Source: Heligmosomoides polygyrus polygyrus
Lineage: Eukaryota > Nematoda > Chromadorea > Rhabditida > Heligmosomidae
Length of the DNA stretch: 64,000 bases
Direction of reading: 5' to 3'
Assembly: GCA_947396885.1 (NCBI GenBank)
Contig: OX377205.1
Span: forward strand, 54,048,676 to 54,112,675
Numbering within the stretch: the first letter of the stretch is position 1; each line of letters opens with the position of its first letter. A program made the position numbers and the translations under genes. This document shows positions 32,609 through 44,400 of the stretch, piece after piece. Below the pieces are notes generated by a model. That model ran no database searches and was not told where the DNA came from. It saw only the letters and a list, made by a program, of their open reading frames with translations.

Positions 32609-34443
32609 CAGGGATGAGCGGATTATGCGTTATCCGTTATCCGGTTTCCGGGGGGGGGGTTTAGCCTATCCGTTTTGTTGTTCGTTATCCGGCAATCTTG
32701 GGCCGGATAACGAAAAACAAATTGGCTGATACCCAGGTTTGGGCATGGAATTGCATAGCTGTGTAAGCTTCACAATCATAGGAGTGATCACGAGCAACAA
32801 TAGAGAGCATTTAAATCTAGAATGTGGGTGACTTCAGGCACTGGTGACGTAGTTGGAAAGACGTCTAACTTCCATCCTTCCAGGGTCGTTCATTTATACC
32901 ATACACCTATGAAAACTACTATGGGCTGATTTCTTCATGAGCCTTTCACCACAAGCCATATGCAGGAACCAAGAATGCATACAAGCTGCCTTGATAATAT
33001 TACTGACGGTCACAAGTGGAGGTCCTGGCACATACAAGATGAACTGCTTAGTGCCGAATTTAGCATTCTTTTCCACGATCGCAGTATGTAGGTATCATTC
33101 GGCAATGGTATTTTAGTTTTTACTTATAGACTGTTGTAAAGCATTAAGCACATACCGCTGAGCAGTAATGAATACAAGCAAAATGAGCACAGGTTCCATC
33201 TAAATGAGTGGAGAAAGCTACGCTCCTGCAAATTGAGGTGTGTTTATAGAAACGATTCTCTGAAAGTATTTTCTGTATGCTGGTACTGGTGGTACCTCCG
33301 TAATGCTAAGAAATTGATCCTCTCTATTAAAAATCTAAATAGTGCAATTGAACTGTACTAAACTGGTTCCCCGCTGCGCATGTTGGAACTTCATTTTAAT
33401 TTAAGATTGCCTTTTAGAGACATTCTACTTCTGCTTTTCTAGTTTTCATATCTCTCTGCATGTGCCTTTGGAGTGCACAATGCCTTGTAGTGGGTAGCCT
33501 GTAGAAAGCTGGTATTTCATCCATCTTATTCCACGTTCGTAGATCTTGGGATACTGTCGAACAAGAGTATCGATCCGCGTGAAGCTGCGAAACCAGACTG
33601 TTATGCACTTTATTCGGCTGAGTCGGCCTAACATAGAAAAGTCAAGAGGCGTCGGAGGAGCCATTCATCCAAGGATCATTCTGTAGGGTCACAGTCTTAA
33701 CTCAAAAAGAAAACCTGACGATTGATCACTAAAACCACCCAACAATGGAAACTGACAAAATGAGGCAAGTTGTTCGATGAAGACAAATGTGAGTGAATAA
33801 GAGGTGAATGAGTCTCACATCTCTCCCTCCAAGGGACTCATGAATGTTTCCATACGGTTAGTTGGGCTGTTTACGCATCCTTTGTCTCGTTCTTCCAGTT
33901 CGTTTTAAACGGCAAAAATATGAAAAATTGTAAATCGTATTATGGAAATGTGCTTGGATGAACAAATTCTCAATCTCTCCTCATCTTTTCCAGAATTAAA
34001 TTAGGGTGATCATAGCGAAACATCAGCAGAGTAGAGTTTGCAGAACAGTTTTAGTTTCACAGCTTGATGGTCTTGCTATTTATCCTCCCTGATGAGTTTG
34101 ATAGCAGTTCGCGGAACCTGGTGAAGGAATTGTGGTTCGCAATTCGAACTCGGCATCGGTTTGGATGGCAATGAAGAAGCGTTTCTTTTACTGAAGTTTC
34201 GTGAGAATCCCATAGGGCTTTGTTAAGGTGACTGCACTATGTTTAAAAAAACTCCATTAAAGTCCTTAGAAAGGACTTATAATTTGACAGCAGTTGCGTT
34301 CCATATCTGATGTTGAAGCTTGAGCAGTTTAAGCCCAGTTTTATTTTTGTTGTTTGTTCGTTATCCGTTATCCGGCGATTTTTGGGCAAAATTATCCGTT
34401 ATCCGTTATCGGGTTTCAAAATTTTGTTATCCGCTCATCCCTG
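32609..34443. mobile_element. hAT-type element with perfect 8-bp target duplication
   Basis: The direct repeat ATAAGTAA lies at 32601-32608 and 34444-34451. The termini CAGGGATGAGCGGAT are perfectly inverted over 15 bases. Both ends are rich in the subterminal motif GTTATCCG, which transposases of this group often bind. An 8-bp duplication and CAGGG ends define the hAT superfamily. The 1835-bp interior has no intact transposase. A diverged relative of its interior (32690-33350) lies at 46990-47720. Confidence 0.88.
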
Positions 34444-35240
34444 ATAAGTAATTCACTGCTCATATTAGATCATGAATGTCTACGATAGTGCTTAGTGTGA
34501 CTACTGCATATCGGATCTATCCTAGTCCGGGGGGGGCACACAACTAAAAAGTATTATATTAACGAATCCACTCGAGGCTTACCGAGCGGCCCCCACAGAA
34601 CAACAAGGGACCTAAACAAGAAAAGTTACAAAGAAAAAACGAAAAAAATGCATTTGTTGCGGTTGAAAGCCGGCAAAGTTGTGTGCCCTCCTCACCATGT
34701 TGGGTCCTGGCTATAACATGTCATGCAGCGGTCAGCACGCAGCATGCGGCTTTATGCGCTCTCTTCACCATTTTAGACCCTGGTTATAACATGTCAGATA
34801 GCGGCCAGCACGGGCACGCCTCCATCCCGTCGCTCTTTGCCCGCCGAGATGGTTGTAAAACGTGGCGATTTTTTTGTTTTGTTTTGCCTCCGCTACCTCT
34901 ACGGCAAAACTTATGTTTTGAATTCGCACACTACGGGAGAAGGCTTCATTTCGGCAACGAATCATGTGCACTGCGCACTCGGGCTCATGCCCTAATTAAA
35001 CATACAGTTGGCTTATGCCATACAAATCACGTGTACTGCGCACTCGGGCTCATGCCCTACTAAACAATTGGCTTATGCCAAACGATATTAGTATGTTCCT
35101 GTGACCTGGTCGAGCTAGCTCCGGTCTTGAGCGGATGTTACTTTAACAGCATATAGTGTGTCACAATACGGGGTTAACAGAAGTTATAGAAGCGTTCACA
35201 TACAGAGATCACATTGGCACCGATGGGCAATTAGGAATGA

Positions 35241-36336
35241 CTATAAAGGTGTGGGTTCGACGTAGGATAAGAACGCTCTCTGGGTTTTCCATCTGCCAAC
35301 CCTCATGACGTTTTCTGGAGCTATCCCCGCGCGGATCGCCGCTGTCGCGGCTCCACCTCTGAACGAATGTGTGGTAAGTTGTAGCGATCAAAGCCCTGCA
35401 GCCTGAAGAGTTTCCTTGATCCTGCGCGTGACATAGTCTCTGGAAGGGGCTCCTCCCCGCTTGGAACTGAAAAGAAAGTCAAGCGCTGAGCATGTTTCGT
35501 TCAGCCTTTTGAACTGTTCCCATAAAAGGAGCTTTCTTCCACCCAGGCGAAATGCCACTTGGGTTCCTATCCCTTGTTGGTCGACTTTTGACCTTTTCAG
35601 AAACAGCCACCAAACTGAATCGCCCTTAAAGGTGATATCCCCAAATTGAAGGGTGCATAGTTCACTGACCCTTAAAAAGGCGACATCCATCAGGCGAATA
35701 ATGGTTGCTCCTATAAGATCTATGGTAGAACTGGATTTAAGTTCCTATCCTACTAGTTTCTATGTCCCCAGGTGTGGATTTTTTCCTGTGCACTACTGGT
35801 GGACGGGCTCTGTCTGCCCCTTTCAACAACGCTCTTTGCACTTCCTGATCGCCTGCAGGTAGGGGACCGAAAAAGTGACTGAGAGCAGCTATTTGGTAAT
35901 GTAGCGACTTCAGTTTACCCTGGTCAATAAGCGACGCTAAAAATAAATTCCTAAGCTCATGTAATGCTGAAGCCGGCACATTCCACTTCTCAATAAAGTG
36001 GAAAAAATCCTCCCTAACCCTCTTATAGAGAGAGAGCGTTCCTTTCGAGATACATGAATCGAAACAGGATAGAAGAATATTGCTAACGGAAGTTGGGAAG
36101 CCAACGCGCGTTGCCATCTCAGCGACTGCACATGCTGCTTCCCTTTTTGGATCCATCGGGATATCTGGAACGAAAATGATGATGCCAATTAACTGGCCGT
36201 TACTGTGCTCTTGTGGTGCGGAAAGCGATGACCTGTGCTGTGAGGTCGACCAGTGGCGCGCGGAATACCGTACCCTGCACCTGCGGATACGTGCCGTCTG
36301 GGCGCCTTGTATCCCGGTGACCCATTTTCGGAGCAC
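35241..36336 (-). pseudogene. Tyrosine recombinase of the PAT-like element
   Basis: This enzyme would insert the circular DNA intermediate. Minus-strand frames 36336-35737 (start uncertain; MDPKREAACAVAEMATRVGF is a possible start) and 35690-35241 are separated by a frameshift near 35745. The second carries the first catalytic Arg (FLRVSELCTLQF), a Lys-containing KRSKVDQQG, the H-x-x-R box (THSFRGGAA) and the active tyrosine in FLSYVEP, ending with TAG at 35241. A TGA at 35388 interrupts it in frame, probably from CGA. All core residues are still present, so the copy is recent. Confidence 0.75.
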
Positions 36337-36488
36337 TCGGCGTATCTGCAGGGTACGCCGCCCGATACCGTCGGATATACCGTGTTCTGCCTGTGAGTAT
36401 TTAAGGGGGCACTCTTGGCCGATATATGTATTTCTCTACATTTTCTACCTTTAGCTCTCTCATTCCTCAACTTGGGGTGGGTGGAGGG

Positions 36489-36653
36489 TCTCGAGCTGCC
36501 GAAATAGCCGGAATGGGGACCACTGACCTTGGTGGGCCCCGCCTTTTCGGCGGGTTCCCCCTTGGGGACGCTCTTTGTGGCGAACTCAAAACCCCATTTT
36601 TGTCTCCGCTACCTCTACGGCAAAACTTATGTTTTGAATTCGCACACAACGGA
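36489..36653 (-). repeat. Internal split repeat (X-Y junction) of the PAT-like element
   Basis: 36489-36602 repeats 39351-39464 with very few differences (TCTCGAGCTGCCGAAATAGC start; CAAAACCCCATTTT end). 36598-36653 repeats 34882-34935 (CTCCGCTACCTCTACGGCAA; GAATTCGCACAC). The block separates RNase H from recombinase and copies the expected circle junction. Confidence 0.85.
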
Positions 36654-36698
36654 AATTTAAAGCGCGAGGGTTAGCAGATAAGGAGACAGAAGGCAAAA

Positions 36699-38583
36699 TC
36701 AAAACGTAGAAAGAGGTCTGAAAGTGTAGGATTGTGAGTTTCCTTTGAGAATAAGGCTACCTGCGGAGAAGATAGTAATCTTTTTAATTTCTGATATCCA
36801 TTTTCCTTTCTCTCTCAGTTCACCGAAAAATAAATGAGATGCCCACATAGGAAAGCCCAAAATTCCTTTGCTATGGTTCTTCATTGCCCAGATGACTGTT
36901 CTAGCAATCAAATATGGAGGGGGCACCCACCATGCAAATCCGGTTGTCCACCACGGTAGAGACTGGGATGCAAATGCATTAAATGATACTGCACTGGGGT
37001 CATACGCTCTAGAAATAAACTTTTCGCACTTGCTGCTTACACTAGACGCGAACATGTCTATAGTACATGTACCCCATGCATCTTCTAGTTCTGAAAAGAC
37101 TTCATCTGTTACGCTCCAGTCATCCAGGTCTATTACACGGGACGCTTCATCCGCTTCGACGTTAAACTCCCTTGCTACCCAGAAAAACTCAGCGTGAATG
37201 GAGGCATCTGCACAAAAGTTCCATATTTCTTGTGCAATCTCTTGAAGGTTCTTCTTCGTACTGCATTTTGTCATGATAGCTACTGCTGCTTGATTATCAC
37301 AGTGCCAAGCCACTTCTTCACCAAACAAATTACGTCTAAACGCTTTTAAGCCTAGTAGTACTGCAAACATTTCTCTAGCTATACTAGATGTGCCCACCAG
37401 TTCAGCTGGGAGATTAGATGACCATTTTAATGAGGAGTTGGTGCTTAAATGGAGTACCGCTCCGGCTCCAAATTCTGAGGCGTCCGAAAAACAAACTAGT
37501 GCGTCTGGCAGTAGATATGCGCCTTCTATAGAATGGCCTTTAAACGTAGAGTTCCAATTTAGCCACCTGTGATTTCTGATCGCTCTTCACCGGAGAGCGG
37601 CCATCTGAAGGATAATGCCGTTCCTTCTCTCTCTTTCTCAGTAATCGCCGACACGACTGCTTTCCACTGTCTTCTCCTACCTGGAGGAATAACTAAATGC
37701 ATTGAGGCCAAGGTGCCTTGCCATTTGAGTCTCTCCAGGAGAGATGGCCCTCTTATTAATAATAAGCGTCTTGCTAAACGCTTCGCCTTTTCCTTTCTTT
37801 CTCTTGTAACATCAATATTGAACTCCTTCAAATCTATCTCATGACCAAGCCATGTTAACTTCTGGAGGGGGCTCCAGGAACACTTCTCTTCGGCTGTGAA
37901 GAAGCCGGCATCCTTTAGATCTCTTTCAATCGACTGTACCTATTCTTCGCACCGGTGTGCGGAATCGGCCCAAATCAGGCCGTCGTCTAGGTATAAAGCA
38001 ACGTTTATACCTTGTGATCTCCATTTTCCTAGTAGTGGTTTTAGCATTTTGGTAAACACCATGGGGGCGGAAGAAAGACCAAATGGGAGCACTAAAAATT
38101 TATATAGGCACCCCTTCCAACAAAAGCCCAGATACTTAGTACAGTTAGGGTGAATATTGATATGGTGGTACCCGGATTTTAAGTCGAAGGATGCCATAAA
38201 TCCCTCCTTTGGTAACATTGGTAGTACTTTGGAAAGGTCCTCAAATTTTACTGGAAATCTTTCAAGAGATTTATTTAGGCGGGAGAGGTCTAAAATTAGC
38301 CTCAACTTTTTACCCGTTGCGACCGAAAGGGGATCAATTCTCAAACGAGAGACATCTGTATCAGTTACCACTTGGATCGCCCCGCTAGTAATCAACTTCT
38401 TGACCTCATCGTCAACAAAGGCGCTATACTGCTCAGCAGAGGCCGCGTTAGCTCTTATGAAACATCTTTCTGGCTCTGTTACGAAATCTAGCGAATAACC
38501 GTCCAACAGCACTCTCCTGCTGAATGAATTGATGCCAAGAGAGGACCAAAACGTCCACATATAATGTATATTTCCAGCTCTGA
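36699..38583 (-). pseudogene. Reverse transcriptase and RNase H of the PAT-like element
   Basis: Reverse transcriptase motifs in order: LILDLSRLNKSL, SFDLKSGYHHINIHP (A), LPFGLSSAPMVFTKML (B), ALYLDDGLIWA (C). An in-frame TAG follows at 37937-37939, the frame then continues unchanged to about 37585 where a one-base shift occurs, and RNase H follows with SDASEFGAGAV-like, REMFAVLLGL, HCDNQAAVAIM and NVEADEASR. The last part (TIDMFASS, SRAYDPSAVSF, WWVPPPYLI) is the extension seen after RNase H in DIRS-type elements. One stop and one shift inactivate it. Confidence 0.8.
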
Positions 38584-38597
38584 AGCTTAACTGACCT

Positions 38598-39326
38598 CTA
38601 CTGCTTTCCAGGTGCTCTGCACTCCTGCGCGAAGTGACCAGACCGGCCACAGTTGTAGCACATATCCCTTGGCTTTCCAGATTGCTGCTGCGATCTGGAA
38701 CTTGGGTAGGCGGACGATTGCCTTCCCTGGTAGAAGGGCGAGGCATTCTGAGGAGCGTGTGCCCACGACGCACCCCCGTATCGAAATGGCTTCCTTTTGA
38801 GGAATGATTCGTTGAAACGAGGTTTCCACGTGGTAGATCTCTCACTGACGGGTTTCTTCGTCTCCTTCCTATGCGTTCGAATGAAGTCCGCTAGAATAGG
38901 GTTAGAAACCTGGAGGTTTTCCGCTCTTGTGCGCTGATCGTAGAACTCGAATACTTCTGGCTCCTTATCAGCGATCACTAAGAGCTCGTTCCGTTGAGCT
39001 AGCATCGTGATTGCCTTGTTCAGAGAGTCCTTGACACTGTGCTCAGGCAGAGCTTCCGAAGCAGTTCCCAGAATATTGAGCACACTGCTGTTGAACTCAA
39101 ACTGACGACTTAGTCCCGTCTTCGTAAATAACGGCATCGATGAGGAGCTCATACCTGTGCTAGTAGCCACTGCCACTGGATCTGCTATCCTTCTAACTTC
39201 AGCAATCAGATCCTTCCAGTCTGCTCGACTCAACGGGAACACTTCGTCGTCTGCTTCGGGCCTAACAGCAATATCAGCATTGTCGTCGTTGTCGTCCATG
39301 ATATTAACGTCGTCGTTGTCGCTCAT
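38598..39326 (-). CDS. Gag-like protein of the PAT-like element
   Basis: The ATG at 39326 (MSDNDDVNIMDDNDDN) gives 242 residues and an unbroken frame to 38598. The N-terminus is very acidic. Near the C-terminus a zinc knuckle, CYNCGRSGHFAQEC (C-x2-C-x4-H-x4-C), follows a Ser/Gln-rich stretch, as in retroelement gag proteins that bind RNA. The frame runs up to the internal side of repeat block X. It ends about 15 bases before the reverse transcriptase frame, which is in another phase. Confidence 0.75.
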   Translation of the reverse strand: MSDNDDVNIMDDNDDNADIAVRPEADDEVFPLSRADWKDLIAEVRRIADPVAVATSTGMSSSSMPLFTKTGLSRQFEFNSSVLNILGTASEALPEHSVKDSLNKAITMLAQRNELLVIADKEPEVFEFYDQRTRAENLQVSNPILADFIRTHRKETKKPVSERSTTWKPRFNESFLKRKPFRYGGASWAHAPQNASPFYQGRQSSAYPSSRSQQQSGKPRDMCYNCGRSGHFAQECRAPGKQ

Positions 39327-39596
39327 TAGAGTAATAGTGGGACCAACCACTCTCGAGCTGCCGAAATAGCCGGAATGGGGAGCACTGACCTTGGTGGGCC
39401 CCGCCTTTTCGGCGGGTTCCCCCTTAGGGACGCTCTTTGTGGCGAACTCAAAACCCCATTTTGTTCGCTCGTTTTTGGTTTCTCTTGGGTTCCAACTCGT
39501 TCTCTATGAGCCGCTGGTTAAGTCTCAATTCATTTTGTTACCTACTTTTTAGTTATGTGCCCCCCCCCCCACGGACTAGGATAGATCCTGCATATC

Positions 39597-40048
39597 CTCT
39601 GATGCTGAGTAACTTAGTCATGCAGTTGTGTATAACAGTTTACAATTCACACTCGAAGGCGCATACTACATTGCGGCAAAGACAGAAAATAAAGCCTTCT
39701 CCTTTCCGTTGTAGTGTTCTTGGAGTAGAAATACAAAACGCAGTTCTCGCCGTAGTATACCGAAGGCGAAAACCGCCGACTCGTCCGGATCGCACCTACC
39801 GTCAGCCCTCGTTAGCGTTTTGTCTAAGGGAGACTTCTCTCAATGCATCTTCCCAAGATCTATTTCATATCTCGCGTTTCTGTGGAGGTTTTTGCCGCAC
39901 AGTCGGCTGGAACATCTTTGTTAAGTAGGAGCACAATTTCATACAGTTCCATATTGTCCTGTTTCTGCGTGCCTGTGTGCTGAAATAAATTGTATCAGTG
40001 ACGTGCGGTTTCCTTTGTGTAAATTCCGGGACTGTCGCGACACTAGTG
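39597..40048. other. No gene seen
   Basis: Flank of the TIR element. Nothing recognisable. Confidence 0.4.
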
Positions 40049-40345
40049 TGTGTGTAGAGTTTAGAACACTGCACCAGTGGTATGATATATTTGTTGTTCT
40101 AATAATCCGCTGTTTTATATTGGTTTGTTTGACCACTTTACATTTGCATCCATCCTTGTTCGGTTGCTTGCAGTCCTTGGTCGGGGCGGCCTGCGGTCGT
40201 CTTGATGAAGAGCGAGGACTGGCGTCGACCACGATCGAGTCGATCGCCAAGCCGCTAAGTGCCGTCGCAAGAGCCGAAGTGTCTCTCGCGATCCCACGGC
40301 TCGCACCGCCCCTCAGGCTTGAGCATCGTGATAACGTCACAACAG
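40049..40345 (-). repeat. Solo LTR of the Pao family
   Basis: It matches the LTR-like repeat at 30739-31049 (TGTAGAGTTTAGAACACT, TGTTCTAATAAT, GGGGCGGCCTGCGG, GCCGAAGTGTCTCTCGCGAT). No Pao coding sequence adjoins it, so it is probably the remnant of LTR recombination. Confidence 0.55.
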
Positions 40346-41346
40346 CGACTACAGCCGCAATAAATATCTGCAATTTTATGACCACTTGGGAAGCGACATA
40401 ATGATAGGCTTCCGTTTCGTAGGGCTGTATGGCGTCACATCTTCTGCTCTTCAAAGTTGTTGTGCGACAAACACATACCGCTTATTGGCGACTTGCCCGT
40501 CGCTGGATCTCATTCTTCTCCACCATCCGCTTTCAAGTCCATAGTGCTGTCGGCGGACGACATCAGCGCCATTGCATTGTACCTCCAGTAGTCTTCGAAT
40601 CGTCACGCGAAAACGCTTAGACGTCCCCTATGCCTTCGTAGATGAGGGAATATACAAGGAAAACAAAAATACACGCAACTGTTACTGTTAGACGGATATC
40701 GAAAACAATCCTAAAAATAAAAATAAAAAACAGGGTCTTTCCTGGAACGCTTGGTCTACACATACACAGTATATGATTGGTGGCACCTGCAGAGATCCTT
40801 AATGACGATATCGTTTATGTCACGGTCAGACTTCGAAGTGTAGAAACGATATGGTCCGCCACATATCCACTACTACTTCTAGATCATCTTTACAAGGCGC
40901 CTGAGAATTATAAAACATTATTTAGCTTTTTAGATTATTTACTTAGATTTATATATTTGTACTACCTTTGATGACACTACAACACTGCACAAGTCGGAAA
41001 CCTTCACGCAAATAGTGTATTACTCTATCAGCCAAATTGAACGGAATTGAAATTGGCATTTTTTCCTCTCCAGCTGATATCAGTATGTGAAGAAATAATG
41101 ACAATGCTTGCAAAATGAAAATAACAGGCGATGAACAGAGGACCTGAACATTCAAATCCAGCAAATCGAGAGTCTCTGAAACATATAGGACCAAGCAGCA
41201 GATCAAACACCTACTCATCAAGACTGATGAACCCGTCGTAGGATAGAAATGTTGAACATATCTAAGCTGGATGATATAATAATACAACGAACGCTAACTT
41301 TGATGGTGCGCTATAAATGAGGTTTGCATAAGGCGAGAGAAGACCA
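40346..41346. other. psf-2 downstream region, no other gene seen
   Basis: This stretch lies past the psf-2 stop on the minus strand and must hold its 3' UTR. No clear AATAAA was found close to the stop. Nothing else is recognised. Confidence 0.4.
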
Positions 41347-41475
41347 TTAATCTGGCTGAGCACCATGAAGGTTCTGTACTAGCCTACTGATCTGTTTGCA
41401 AGCAGAGAGGTTCGGACGTAAGGCTGCAACTTCCAGTGCCTGTACAGCGTCTAGCCGGACATTGGCATGAGAATG
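41347..41475 (-). CDS. psf-2: psf-2 exon 5 and stop
   Basis: After a GCCTTTTAG acceptor it codes HSHANVRLDAVQALEVAALR and ends VQNLHGAQPD with TAA at 41347. It corresponds to the C-terminal helix of Psf2. Reading through the intron instead would give a different frame without resemblance to the family. Confidence 0.75.
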   Translation of the reverse strand, partial: HSHANVRLDAVQALEVAALRPNLSACKQISRLVQNLHGAQPD

Positions 41476-44400
41476 CTAAAAGGCAAAAAACGTCTCCTTC
41501 ATTCCAGAGCTGCAGCGAAAACTGCCAATGAAAACGTGCCTGTGAGAGCAGCTTCAACGACGACGTGCGCAGCTTCGCTTCGCGCTTATCCCACAGGTCT
41601 TGCACCAAGACCTTTATCTGAAAAACGTTACTCATTGAAGGAGCAAAATGTCTACGGCAGATGTAACCTGTGGAAGTGGGTTGGTTTTTTTCTGTTGTTG
41701 AAAACACGGGTAGCAGAATGAAAAAAGAAAGGACTCGAAAACGATCGGAGATCGAATCAAGAACCACGGAAAGGAAATCAATTTAATAATTCAATCAGAA
41801 ATGCGTCCAAAATGGAGGATAGTACTACTCATTGCGCGTTTTGCTTGTTATGCAATAAAGTGGGGCCCGCTTTGGCAATTATTTCAGCTCTCAGCTCGCA
41901 TCCTCGTGCATCTAGGAAATTTCTCAAAAAAATCATCCACTTTTGGAGTGGGCATAACCTATCCAACTAGGAGCAAAATTGTATATCTGTCACGCGACGT
42001 GTTGCAATGAAACAGCGGAACGCACTGTTCACAATATCGTGTTGCCTACTTTGGTGATGGATTTGTCATTATTTACATGAAGATAGCTTGGCGACTTTTT
42101 AGGAAACGATTACCTGTGGTTAGTTATGCAACTATATGTCAAAGTTAACCTTTCAAATACATGCGAAAATTGGAAAGCCACGCCGATTCCCAATAGACAA
42201 CGATTTTTTGAATCAGTCTTTGTGACATTAGGTTAAGCCACGATCAACCATTCATCCTCCACGTTTTGGACCGCTGAATCGACTCCGGGTGAACAATACA
42301 AATGTAAGGATTCCGAACTCAGACGAAAATGCCGGTTCCTGTAGGGAATTGGGTTCGTGCGAGTACAAGGAACCACAACAGCTCATCTACTGCGTCTGTG
42401 TCAAAATTGGCCACACGTTTGGAGATCTCTTCTCTTTTGAATCAAAACTTCAACTATGACTGAAGAAGCTTCAGCAGACAGTGTAGAAACATTAGTTCCT
42501 CCATTGCACCATTTGCCCTATTGGCCAAACGAACGTAACAATCTACGGATTACACGGAGCAAACATTATAAACAGAACACTATAAGATTTTAGCTTCCGG
42601 GCTTGTAAGAATTGAAACATTCTGTGACTAAACGATAGCGTCGAATTTCCACGGCCCCTCAAGCACCACACACGTTTTCGAAACACTTGGCATACACCTC
42701 GATGTCACATTTAGTAGAACAGCACCACATCGCCGTTTCTAAGGTAACTGCTGGAACACAACAACAAACATTTCCTTCCTTTGTCGAATTCTAGTGAATA
42801 CGTATGAGTTTGGCACTATAATCGGGGTGAAGACAGAATTTTTTTGTTTTCTGAACTGCGATTTATTAGCTTGTAACGAAATAAATGGCACTGAACCACT
42901 GTAAATTTAAACAGTTAATATCTCGGCTTGTAGGCAAGTTTATTAATCGAAATAAAAACCTTCTGATTCTACACATCTTTGCCAACGTGACACAAGCTTT
43001 TTTATCCCAGTAACATTAAAATCAGAAGTTCTGGAACTGACCAAATCTTCGAAGGCACCTTCGGCATCCTGTTGGTATTTGAATATTTTCCCTACCAAGA
43101 AGTCGCCAAGATGCTTGAAGAAATGGTAGTCTGTTGGGGAGAGGTCGGGAGAAAATGGAGGATGTGGTAGAGTTTCAATGCTCAGCTCATTCAATTTCTG
43201 CAACGTCATTCGTGCTACATGGGGGCGAGCATTGCCTGCAGAAGGAGAACTCGCCTTCGGTTTACCAAGGCCGGCCGGATATCCTTCAACTTTTTCATCA
43301 TTTCTTCAATTTCAATGCAGTACTTCTCTGCCGTGATGGATTCACCGGGAGGGAGGAAGCTGTGGTGAATAATTCCCAGCGAACACCACCATACTGTCAC
43401 CATTACTTTCTTTTGGTGCAATTCCGGCTTCGCAAAAACCTTGGGCTCTCATCGCTGTCCACCCACTGTGCCGATCGTCGCCTGTTGTCGTACATTATCC
43501 ATTTCTCGTCACAGGTTACGATGCGATCAAGGAATGGGTCCGTTTCGTTCCGTAGAAGCAGTGCGGACGAGATCTCATATCGTCGGTTTCTTTGCTCCTC
43601 AGACAGCTCGTGAGGCACCCATATTTCCAGCTTTTTGGTCTTTCCAATTTCCTTCAGATGCCGGGCAGCTGTGTTGTGACTGACGCCAAGAACCTTCGCT
43701 ATCTCCCTGGTACCTTTGTGTGGATCCTCCTCTACCACATCTCTCAGCTTGTCCTCATCAACATCACTATGCCTCCCACGACGTTCATGTTCTTCCAAGC
43801 TCTCATCTCCATTCCGGAACTTCTGATACCAACGATACGCCGTCCGAATTGTGGAACATCCTTGACCGAATGCGGCGTTGATCTTCTCGTCCGCCTCCTT
43901 AACTGTAGTGCCCAGCTTGAATTCATACAAGTAAATGCCCCGGATTACCCTTTTGTCCATCTGCAAAAAAGTCAATAAAACTCTAAAGTTTTCCCACTTT
44001 TACATAGAAAATTGGGTACTCACTGGTAGAGCAAATTTTGCGCTTCTAAATGATATGCCACATGTTACGGCTTGTTCTTGATCAAACGCGTAAAGACGCG
44101 CCAAAAAATGACGCGAGCCAGTGCCATTTAACTCGTTACAACCTAATAATAATGATACTAAAAATGAGTTTACTATCAGGGACGGGAACAAAAGCAGAAG
44201 CAATATGAAATTGAAAACGAGTGGAAATTTACAGTGGATATCCACCACGCCCCCCCCCCCCACCCCTCCACAAGGGTGTTCGAGAATGGACAACCAACCA
44301 TGTCAGTAGTGAGTTGCAACGCTCAACACCGACGAATGCGCAGCAGTCATATAACTGCCGAAGTAACAAACCTGGTCACCGTCGACTATGTCTTCCTTCG

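Larger units (their letters stand above)
34882..39464 (-). mobile_element. PAT/DIRS-like tyrosine-recombinase retrotransposon with split direct repeats
   Basis: On the minus strand the order is gag, reverse transcriptase, RNase H with trailing domain, internal repeat, tyrosine recombinase. The right end (39351-39464, block X) is repeated at 36489-36602. The left end (34882-34935, block Y) is repeated at 36598-36653. X and Y abut internally at ATTTTTGT, as they would in a circle made by joining the two ends. This is the split-direct-repeat plan of PAT elements, first described from a nematode. Both outer edges fall in TTTTGT(T) runs, and no duplication is seen at the retroelement's own edges, consistent with recombinase insertion. 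Confidence 0.75.
34513..39587. mobile_element. TIR element with 9-bp target duplication, carrying a nested PAT-like retrotransposon
   Basis: CTGCATATC lies at 34504-34512 and 39588-39596. The ends are inverted for about 40 bases: GGATCTATCCTAGTCCG, a run of G, GCACA, then ACTAAAAAGTA. The 9-bp duplication suggests a Mutator-like element. Its own sequence is 34513 to about 34881 and about 39465-39587. Everything between is a tyrosine-recombinase retrotransposon. The host element has no visible transposase. Confidence 0.75.
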
